A stretch of 64,000 nucleotides of DNA, taken from positions 1 to 64,000 of the forward strand of contig NZ_LATM01000021.1 of NCBI RefSeq assembly GCF_000972495.1, in the 5' to 3' direction. A program made the position numbers and the translations under genes. The first letter of the stretch is position 1; each line of letters begins with the position of its first letter. This DNA comes from Hymenobacter terrenus (GTDB taxonomy: Bacteria > Bacteroidota > Bacteroidia > Cytophagales > Hymenobacteraceae). The notes under the pieces are model-generated. The model made no database searches, was not told where the DNA came from, and was given only the letters and a program-made list of their open reading frames with translations. Positions 17,291 through 25,400 of the stretch are shown in pieces.

Positions 17291-17362
17291 TAGCCCACCG
17301 GTGCGCCGCGCACCGATGGCTTCCGCCCTGAGTGTTGCCCCTGGTCCTAATTTCCCAACCCG

Positions 17363-18730
17363 ATGACGCCTTCTCCCACCCAAAGCCGCCCCGCCTCGCC
17401 GCTGGATACCGCCAATGCTGCCGTTGGCAAATACCGCTGGACCATCTGCAGCCTGGTATTCTTCGCCACCACGATTAACTACCTCGACCGGGCAGTTATC
17501 TCGCTGCTGAAGCCCTACCTGGAAACCGAGTTCAAGTGGAATTCCGGCGACTACGCCAACATTGAGCTGGCTTTCAAAGTGGCCTACGCCTTGGGGATGA
17601 TGGGAGTCGGCCGCATCATCGACAAGCTGGGGACCAAAACGGGCTACGCGCTGTCCACGTTTCTGTGGAGCCTGGCGGCCATGGGCCACGCGCTGGTCAG
17701 CAGCACGGTGGGCTTTAGCGTGGCGCGGGCTTTCCTGGGGGTGTCGGAAGCGGGCAACTTCCCGGCGGCCATCAAAACCACAGCTGAGTGGTTTCCGCAG
17801 CGGGAGCGGGCGCTGGCCACCGGCATCTTCAACTCGGGTTCGAACGTGGGTGCCATCCTCGCGCCGATAACCGTGCCGCTCATCGCCGAAACCATCGGGT
17901 GGAAATGGGCCTTCATCATCACCGGCGCGCTGGGTTTCGTGTGGCTGGTTTTGTGGTTTGCATTCTACGAAGTGCCCGCCCGGCATGCCAAGCTCACCAA
18001 AGCTGAGTTCGACTACATCCACAGCGACGTGGACGACATGGCCGCCGTGGCCATCGAGACGCAGCCCAAAATTTCCTGGTTTCAGCTGCTGAAGGTGCGC
18101 CAGACCTACGCCTTCGTGTTCGGCAAGTTCCTCACCGACCCGATCTGGTGGTTTTACCTGTTCTGGCTGCCTGATTTTCTCAACAAGCAATACGGGCTGA
18201 AAGGCACCCAGATTTCCCTGCCGGTAGCCCTCGTCTACATCCTATCGAGCATAGGCAGCGTGAGCGGCGGCTGGATTCCGCTGCGCTTTATGAAGGGTGG
18301 CATGCCGGCATTCCGGGCCCGCAAGCTCGCCATGTTGCTCATTGCTTTGTGCGTGCTGCCCATCGTGTTCGTGCAGTACCTCGGGCAGATTAATATGTGG
18401 CTGGCGGTGCTGGTCATCGGCCTCGCGGCGGCGGCGCACCAGGCCTGGAGCGCCAACATCTTCACCACCGCCTCCGACATGTTTCCCAAGCGGGCGGTGG
18501 CTTCCGTCACGGGCTTGGGCGGCATGGCCGGCGGGCTGGGCGGCATTCTGCTCACGGCCCTGGTGCAGAAGGGCATGTTCAAGTACTACGAAAGCATTGG
18601 GCAGCTCAACAAGGCCTATTTCATTATGTTCCTCATTTGCGGCAGTGCCTACCTGCTGGCCTGGCTGCTGATGCAGTTCTTCGCTCCCCACATGAAAATG
18701 GTGCGGTTCGACGAGTCCGATAAATCCTAG
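17363..18730 (+). CDS. exuT: MFS hexuronate transporter (ExuT type)
   Basis: 455 residues with about twelve membrane segments. The first has the anion:cation symporter style (RWTICSLVFFATTINYLDRAV). The loop GRIIDKLGTKTGY fits the conserved MFS loop 2-3, and SEAGNFPAAIKTTAEWFP is characteristic of the ExuT/GudP subgroup. It would bring glucuronate or galacturonate through the inner membrane by proton symport. It follows eda after 72 bp. The extra N-terminal 20 residues are Pro/Ser-rich. Confidence 0.9.
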   Translation: MTPSPTQSRPASPLDTANAAVGKYRWTICSLVFFATTINYLDRAVISLLKPYLETEFKWNSGDYANIELAFKVAYALGMMGVGRIIDKLGTKTGYALSTFLWSLAAMGHALVSSTVGFSVARAFLGVSEAGNFPAAIKTTAEWFPQRERALATGIFNSGSNVGAILAPITVPLIAETIGWKWAFIITGALGFVWLVLWFAFYEVPARHAKLTKAEFDYIHSDVDDMAAVAIETQPKISWFQLLKVRQTYAFVFGKFLTDPIWWFYLFWLPDFLNKQYGLKGTQISLPVALVYILSSIGSVSGGWIPLRFMKGGMPAFRARKLAMLLIALCVLPIVFVQYLGQINMWLAVLVIGLAAAAHQAWSANIFTTASDMFPKRAVASVTGLGGMAGGLGGILLTALVQKGMFKYYESIGQLNKAYFIMFLICGSAYLLAWLLMQFFAPHMKMVRFDESDKS

Positions 18731-18891
18731 CGAGGAAACGATTAAAAGTTGAAGCCGATGTCTTTCTTTGTGCTGGACTCCTCCGGGCTGGGGCCATTGG
18801 ACTCCGCGTAGTGGTGCGTAGCATCACTCCACTCGCCCACTATGGATACCTCTCTCTACCAACCGCTCACTGTTAAACGCTCCTTCCTATA

Positions 18892-19893
18892 ATGGTAAAT
18901 GAAAACGCCCTGGCCACGCCCGTTGGCACTACTCTGGAGCGCTACATCATGCGGAAGCAGGCCGAGTTTCCGTACGCCACCGGCGAGCTGTCGCAGTTGC
19001 TGCGTGACATTGCATTGGCGGGTAAAATCGTGAACCGGGAGGTGAACCGGGCCGGCCTCTCACGCATCACGGGGGCCATGGGCGAGCAAAACGTGCAGGG
19101 AGAAGCGCAGCAAAAGCTCGACGTAGAAGCGAATATTCGCTTCATCCGGGCCCTCACCAATGGGGGCGAGGCCTGTGCCGTGCTGTCGGAGGAGAACGAG
19201 CAAATCATTCAGACCGGCAACCAAAACGGTAAGTACGTGGTGGCCATCGACCCGCTCGACGGCTCCTCAAATATCGATGTGAATGTGAGCATCGGTACCA
19301 TTTTCGGCATCTACCGCCGCGTGTCGCGCATTGGTGGGCCAGCCCGAAACGAGGATTTCCTGCAAGGTGGCCGGGCCCAGGTGGCCGCCGGCTATGTGCT
19401 CTACGGCTCCAGCACCATGCTGGTGTACACCACCGGGCACGGTGTGACGGGCTTCACCTACGAAAACTCGTTGGGTGAATTCTTCCTCTCGCACCCCGAT
19501 ATTAAAATTCCGCTCAACGGGCCGGTATTTTCCTGCAACGAAGGCCACTGGTTCGACTACCCGGAGTTCGTGCGCACCTTCCTCACCACCTGCAAGGAGC
19601 GCCGCCTTTCGGCCCGCTACGTCGGCTCATTGGTTGCTGATTATCACCGCAACCTGTTCACGGGCGGCATCTACCTCTACCCACCCACCGCGGATAAGCC
19701 CGGCGGCAAGCTGCGCCTGCTCTACGAGTGCTATCCGCTGGCTTTCCTTATCGAGCAGGCCGGCGGCCTGGCCGTAACCGGGGCCGATGTGGTGCTCGAC
19801 GTGCCCCCCACAACCGATTTGCATCAGCGGGCGCCTCTCTTCGTCGGCTCCGCCGACTTGGTGAAAGAGCTGCAAGCGGTGGCCGCGGCGTAA
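18892..19893 (+). CDS. fbp: Fructose-1,6-bisphosphatase, class I
   Basis: 333 residues, standard length. The metal-binding signature DPLDGSSNIDVN is near residue 120, with LSEENE just before it and YVGSLVADYHRNL plus GKLRLLYECYPLAFLIEQAGG later. It converts fructose-1,6-bisphosphate to fructose-6-phosphate for gluconeogenesis. It lies 161 bp after the transporter on the same strand, so it may share read-through but probably has its own promoter. The neighbourhood makes sense because KDPG cleavage yields triose phosphate that must be turned back into hexose on uronate medium. Confidence 0.95.
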   Translation: MVNENALATPVGTTLERYIMRKQAEFPYATGELSQLLRDIALAGKIVNREVNRAGLSRITGAMGEQNVQGEAQQKLDVEANIRFIRALTNGGEACAVLSEENEQIIQTGNQNGKYVVAIDPLDGSSNIDVNVSIGTIFGIYRRVSRIGGPARNEDFLQGGRAQVAAGYVLYGSSTMLVYTTGHGVTGFTYENSLGEFFLSHPDIKIPLNGPVFSCNEGHWFDYPEFVRTFLTTCKERRLSARYVGSLVADYHRNLFTGGIYLYPPTADKPGGKLRLLYECYPLAFLIEQAGGLAVTGADVVLDVPPTTDLHQRAPLFVGSADLVKELQAVAAA

Positions 19894-19970
19894 CCCTGTC
19901 CAGCACCACATGCTCCCATAATAACGGGCTGAATGGTGAAGGGCTGGTTTTGTGGATGGTATAAAATGAA

Positions 19971-20002
19971 AGGCAGCCCCACCAACTGCGGCGGGGCTGC
20001 CT
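19971..20002. terminator. Bidirectional terminator between fbp and the small minus-strand genes
   Basis: A 10-bp stem (AGGCAGCCCC and complement) with a 12-nt loop. On the minus strand it is followed by TTTCATTTTAT, so it suits a minus transcript ending here; it may also serve fbp. This supports a real minus-strand transcription unit at 20038-20757. Confidence 0.65.
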
Positions 20003-20037
20003 AATGTGCAAAAGCAAGGGTTTAGAATGCCCTGGAA

Positions 20038-20274
20038 TTAGAAATTAGCCTTGCTCATGCAGGCGGCCCGGCATTGGGCGCGGTGCTGCGAGCGGTGCCG
20101 AGTCATGCCGCCGGGCTGGTGGGCCGGCGAGTTTCCCGCCGATGGAGCCGGAAGGGTTTTGCCGCCCAGCTCGGGAAATAGCAACGCTACGCGGCCAGTC
20201 GCCGGTAGCTGCACACGGGAAGAAATGCCCACAGCGCCCGCTGCGGGTTGGAGAGGAGATGCCAGAAAATTCAT
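20038..20274 (-). CDS. Small hypothetical protein, Cys/His-containing C-terminus
   Basis: 78 residues, not recognised. It has no clear domain; the end is basic with HRSQHRAQCRAACMSKANF. The case for a gene rests on its place between an exported-protein gene on the same strand and a terminator that suits the minus strand. Another minus-strand frame of similar length (20045-20302) overlaps it, so coding is uncertain. Confidence 0.3.
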   Translation of the reverse strand: MNFLASPLQPAAGAVGISSRVQLPATGRVALLFPELGGKTLPAPSAGNSPAHQPGGMTRHRSQHRAQCRAACMSKANF

Positions 20275-20370
20275 GGATATGGGGAAAGAGACGCGCGGCC
20301 AAACCCTACGGCTCCGCCAGTGGCGTCAAAATAAATAAGACGAAACGGCCCGGATTGGACCGCGCACGAC

Positions 20371-20757
20371 TCATCCCCGCTGGGGCGGTAGCTCAATTAA
20401 CTCCCCAAAACCTGGGGGCACGGCTAACTCCCGCGCCGCCAACCGGGGCCCCGCCTGCCAGAATATCGGCGTGGTGAATACCACCCGCACATCGGGCAGG
20501 TAATGCGTATCCAGGCCTTTGAGGCTGGTCAGCAGCTGAGTTATCGGGGGGCGGCCGCCGTTCTTCTGCACGGTATATTGCACGCCGTTGCAGTCATCAA
20601 AGCAGCCAATGCGCAGGGCGTTGAGCTGTTGGCAATGGTGGCTGTGCACGTAGGCAAAAGGCCGGTCAATTACCCGCGCGGGCCGCTCCACCAGGCCAGC
20701 CCCAACTACCAGCAGGTAGTTGAGCAGCAACAGCAAGACAGCGTAGGAGCGAAACAC
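20371..20757 (-). CDS. Small exported hypothetical protein with conserved-looking cysteines
   Basis: 128 residues. An N-terminal hydrophobic segment (residues 5-21) suggests a signal peptide or membrane anchor. It is followed by YVHSHHCQQ with Cys42, then Cys52 and Cys56 (GCFDDCNG). The His and Cys pattern could bind metal. From memory, short proteins of this shape occur beside metal-transport genes in Bacteroidetes, but no such genes are present here, so function is left open. A minus-strand terminator lies downstream at 19971-20002. Confidence 0.55.
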   Translation of the reverse strand: MFRSYAVLLLLLNYLLVVGAGLVERPARVIDRPFAYVHSHHCQQLNALRIGCFDDCNGVQYTVQKNGGRPPITQLLTSLKGLDTHYLPDVRVVFTTPIFWQAGPRLAARELAVPPGFGELIELPPQRG

Positions 20758-20988
20758 GGGTACAATTAGTCAGTAGGTTATAGACAAAAGGGCGCGGTTT
20801 GCCCGTGCTGGAGGCAAGTACGAAAAATTGACCGGTTTGGGTCTGGCCAAGGTCAAACAAGTTCTCGGCTGTATTATCAATAGCAGGCCCTCTCAGCCGT
20901 TGTATGCCCGAGGTGAGGTCCCGTTAGCCGAGTTTATAATCAATTGGGGCCCTGCTCAGCTAGAAAAAGGTGCTCACAGCAAGACAGT

Positions 20989-22014
20989 CTACACCGCTTC
21001 CGCAGCCAGCAGCTCATTTTGCCAAAGCAGCTGCTCCTCGCGGATGGGGTAGGGGACGCCCTGGCGAATCGTTTGGAAGGCTGCTTCAAATAGAGCCATA
21101 TAATTGCCGGGCGCAGCGTGGTCAGGTGTGGTGGTCAGGGTGCCCTCGGGTGCGGCCAGGGTGAGGCAGCCCTCCTGGCCGGGCTGTTCGTGGCCGTACT
21201 CGGGTGCCAGGGGCCGTACGCCTTGCAGTAGTTGGGCTTCCTGCACATCGGTGCGGCCTTTTTGGTAGCTGCCGAGGGTGCCGTGCAGCACGTACGCCGG
21301 GCCGGGGGCGGCCACCAGCAGGCCCGAGGTGAGCCACACGTTGAGGCCCGCCGGATAGCGCAGGTGCAGCGAGAAAAAGTCGTCGACCTGGGTGCCGGGG
21401 CGGTAGTGGCCCACGGTTTTGTGGCTGCTCAGCGGCTGACCAAACAGGCTGATGGCCTGGTCGATGATGTGCGGGCCCAGGTCGTAGAGCAGGCCGCTGC
21501 CGGGCAGGGGTTCTTCTTTAAACTTCTTGGGGCTCAGCACCGGCTTATACCGGTCGTAGCGGATGTGCACTTCGATGAGCTGGCCCAGCTGTCCGTCGGC
21601 CACCACGCGGCGCACAGCGCCGAAGTCGCTGTCCCAGCGCCGGTTGTGGTAGGCCAGTAGGTGGCGGTCGGCTTGCCGGGCAAGGGTGAATAGCTCCTGT
21701 AGTTGGGCGACGGACGTGGCCACGGGCTTTTCCAGCAGCACATGCTTGCCAGTGCGCAGCGCCTGGCTGGCCAGCTCAAAGTGGGTGGTGCTGGGCGTGT
21801 TCACCACCACCAGCTCAATGGTGGGGTCGGCCAGGAGTTCGGCTATGCTCGGGTAGCTGCGAATGCCGGGATAATCGTGGTGCATGCGCTGCTCGGTGCG
21901 CTCAACTACGCCGTGCAAGTCAAACCCAGAGTGCGCGGCCAGAAATGGGGCCTGAAAAAGCTTGCCCGACATGCCGTAAGCCAGCAGCGCGGTGCGAATG
22001 GGAGCAATAGTCAT
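20989..22014 (-). CDS. Gfo/Idh/MocA-family oxidoreductase, cytoplasmic
   Basis: 341 residues. The N-terminal Rossmann fold reads RTALLAYGMSGKLFQAPFL, with the glycine motif in the YdgJ-like variant form, then VVVNTPSTTHFELA and the family's EKPVATS motif at about residue 95. The second domain has YHNRRWDSDF and SGLLYDLGPHIIDQA. Members oxidise or reduce sugars and inositols with NAD(P). There is no signal peptide, unlike the second family member at 31614-32978. It is isolated from other sugar genes, so the substrate is unknown. Confidence 0.9.
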   Translation of the reverse strand: MTIAPIRTALLAYGMSGKLFQAPFLAAHSGFDLHGVVERTEQRMHHDYPGIRSYPSIAELLADPTIELVVVNTPSTTHFELASQALRTGKHVLLEKPVATSVAQLQELFTLARQADRHLLAYHNRRWDSDFGAVRRVVADGQLGQLIEVHIRYDRYKPVLSPKKFKEEPLPGSGLLYDLGPHIIDQAISLFGQPLSSHKTVGHYRPGTQVDDFFSLHLRYPAGLNVWLTSGLLVAAPGPAYVLHGTLGSYQKGRTDVQEAQLLQGVRPLAPEYGHEQPGQEGCLTLAAPEGTLTTTPDHAAPGNYMALFEAAFQTIRQGVPYPIREEQLLWQNELLAAEAV

Positions 22015-22411
22015 GGCTCAAAGTAAAGCGCTTTGGAGCCAATACGTGGCCAAGGTCGGCCTGGTAAAAATTGCAGCCACTTGCTGCGACGAATAGCTGA
22101 ACTACCAGCAACCCATAAAAAGGATGTAAGCGGGAAAATTGTTGATAATCGCCAGGTATTATCCCATAACTCATACGGTTAGGGAATTGCTTTTTTGATT
22201 GTGCCTAACTTGTAGCGGGTTTTTAGCGCAATTTTAGCACAACATTTGGCACTATACTTCGTGTCAGGCGTTTGCGTTGGAAAAGCAGCCCGCCAGGTCG
22301 TGGCCGCGTCGTTGCCTCAACGTGCGGATGGGGCAGGGGTGGGTGAAGGAGATATTTACAAAACCGGGGCGGCTTGCTAAGCGAGTGACAGTTCCAGTTC
22401 AACTAGCATTT
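22015..22411. other. Divergent intergenic region
   Basis: About 400 bp between the divergent oxidoreductase and the giant exported protein gene. It is more AT-rich than its surroundings near 22130-22260, as expected for two promoters. A weak -7-like ATACTTCG lies near 22254, but no convincing full promoter was found. Nothing else is seen. Confidence 0.4.
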
Positions 22412-25400
22412 ATGAAGCAATTACTTATTCTTACTACCTGGCTGAGTCTACTCATAGGCAGCTATGCGTCGGCTCAAGCCCCGGCGAAGGCCCCGGGTAC
22501 CAACCCGGCGGCGCCTCCCGCCGCGCCCCGTTACCAAGTGGGCAAGCTGTCGACGGACCCGGTTCAGTACATGACTGACGTGCAAAGCATGATGGCTACC
22601 ACCAACAACGCCGGCGCCCGCGTTGTGGCTGCCCGCCTGAAGGAATTGTGGGGCTCCAATCGGCTGACTGCCTCGCAGCAGGCGCGCATCATTGCCCTGT
22701 CGCAAACGATGCTGAGCAAGCGGTTTCGGCCCCGGCCGCAGTTTGAGTCGTTTTTTGGAGCGATAGTGGGTGGTGCTACCATCGCCAAGCTCACCGACCA
22801 GCAGATGGACCAATACCTCGACGTAGTGGGCCAGACTCTGGAGAAGGAGGCCCCCGCCGAAACCGAAAAATTTCTTTCTAGCACCAACCGCTTCCTGAAT
22901 GGGGGCTACCTCTACCGCTCGGGCTTCAACTCCCTGCGAGCCATCGGCGGCACGGTTTCGTTTGCTTATTCGCCCATCGCGGCGCCGGTTTCCAACCTGG
23001 AGTTTGGGGCGCCCGCGCCCGCGCCGAAAGAAGAGGAACTGCCGGCGGCCCAGCCTGTGGCGAAGAAGCCCGTGGCAACCAAGACGCCGGTGAAAGCTGC
23101 GCCTAAGCCTGCACCCAAAAAGAAGAAAGCCAGCAACGACGGCTGGGATACTGCCGACCTGTGGTCGTCGCCCTCCGGGGGTGGCTGGGGCGACACCGAC
23201 GACGGCTGGGGAGCCCCGGTAAAGAAGAAATCGCCCGCTAAAAAGCCCGTAGCCAAGACCAGCTCCACCAAAGCTACACCAGCTGCAGCTCCGGCTAAGG
23301 AAGCCGCACCGGTAGTTAAGTCGTCGGACTTCGATACGCCGGCGGCATTCACGCCCTCAGCCCTGCCCTATGACGAATACACGCCGCCGCCCGCGCGCGG
23401 TCCGGTGCTGGTAGTGAAAGACGCCGACCTGCTGATGGCTACCGTGGGCGACTCGGTGGTGCTGAAAAAGGTGAGCGGAACGGCCGTGCCCTCGTCCAGC
23501 CGCTTCATCGCTACGAGTGGTCAGCTGGCCTGGACCGTCAAAACCAACCCGGTAACGGCCGACCTGGCGGGGTTCGACTTTGACCTGAGCAAGCCGGAGT
23601 TCACGGCCCAACCCGTGACGCTGAGCTACCCGGCTGTCCTGGAAGCCCCCGTGAAAGGTGCCATCAGCTACAAGAGCGTACGGCGCAAGCCCGGTGCAAC
23701 CGAGACTGGCTATCCGCGCTTTATCTCGCTCACCAACGATGCCCGCATCAAGAACCTTGGCGACAATATTCAGTACCGGGGGGGCATCTCGATGTCGGGT
23801 AGCAAGGTGCTCAGCGCCGCCCTCGATGGCTCTCAGTCCACCCTCACGGTGAGCCTCGACAGCAAGCCCAAGTTCAAAGCCCTGTCGCGGGCATACGTGC
23901 TCAGCGATTCGCTCATCACGGCCAGCCGGGCCGGCGTGACCATCTACGAGGGCACCAAGGATTCTGTGACGCACCCCGGCGCGCAGCTCAAGTACTCCAA
24001 AGCCAAGCAGCAGCTCAAGCTGGCCCGTGAGGAAGGCCTGTACAAAACCACGCCCTACAGCGACTCCTACCACCAGATGGACATCCGCACCGAGGCACTG
24101 ACCTGGAATCTGACCCAGCCGACCATCGACTTCGCGGTGCTTTCGTCGAAAAACCAGCAGACGGCTGATTTTGAGAGCAAGGAGTTCTTCACCAACAACC
24201 GCTACCAGCAGCTCAAGAGCATCAACCGGCTGCACCCGCTGCAGATGCTAGTGGGCTACAGCCAGAGCCACGGCAATGTCAAAGTGCTGAACGTGAACAC
24301 TCTGGCCACCGACTTGCATACTTCCGTGGCCAACATGCGCAGCGACATGGCCGGCCTGGCCCGTGATGGCTACGTGGCCTGGAACCCCCTGACCGGGGAG
24401 GTAACCATTTTGCCCAAGGGCACGCACTATGTGGCCTCGGCCCGCGATAGAAAAGACTATGACCACTTAGCCATCAAGTCCTTGTCGGGCTCGGGGCGTA
24501 ATGCTACGCTCAACCTGAACACCAATGAACTAGTGGTTCGTGGCGTGCAACGGTTCGATTTTACCGACGACTCGGCAGCGGTATTCGTGAAGCCGGACAG
24601 CGCCATTATCCGCATCCAGAAAAACCGAAACATTGATTTCAGCGGTACGGTGGTGGCCTCGGCCATGCGCTTCCGGGGGCGGCAGTTTAAGTTTGACTAC
24701 GATGGCTTTTACGTCGACATGGCCAAAATCGACTCCATCGTTATTCGCAGCGAAGCCCGAGATTCGAAAGGCAAGCCCACCGGCAAAACCGCCGATTTCG
24801 CCCTTACCAACAAGGGCAATGTCTCGACCGGCCGCCTCTTTCTGAACGACCCCAAAAACAAGTCGGGCCGCAAGAAGAAGGGCCAGTACCCGTCCTTCGA
24901 TTCTAAGAGCGGGGCCAACGTGTACTTCCGCAAACAGGACGTGCTGGGCGGCGCCTACGATTCCACGCTGGTATTCGACATCCCGCCGTTTAAGCTCGAC
25001 TCCCTCAACGGCATCAGTAAGTCCACATCGGGTTTCGATGGTACGTTCCGCAGCGGCGGCATCATTCCCGACATCAAAACTAAGCTCACTGTGCAGGAAG
25101 ATGGCTCGCTGGGCTTCATCTACGACGTGCCGAAGGACGGCTTCCCGCTCTACAAGGGCCGGGGCCGGGTGTATAATAAGGTGAAAATGAGTGGTAAAGG
25201 TTTGCAGGCCGATGGCACCATCACCTACCAGTCGGGTACGTTCACATCCGATGGTTTCGTATTCTACCGCGACTCGGTGGTGGCCGTGGGCCGAACCGGT
25301 ATCATCGCCGCGAAGAAGGCCGATGGCGTGGACGTGCCCCGCATGAGCCTGCCCACCAACTACGTCATGAACTGGAAAGTGCGACAGGACTCGATGTTCC

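Noticed and set aside
16733..18190. 485-codon minus-strand open frame across eda and the hexuronate transporter
   Set aside because: It covers two well-supported plus-strand genes and shows no domain motif.
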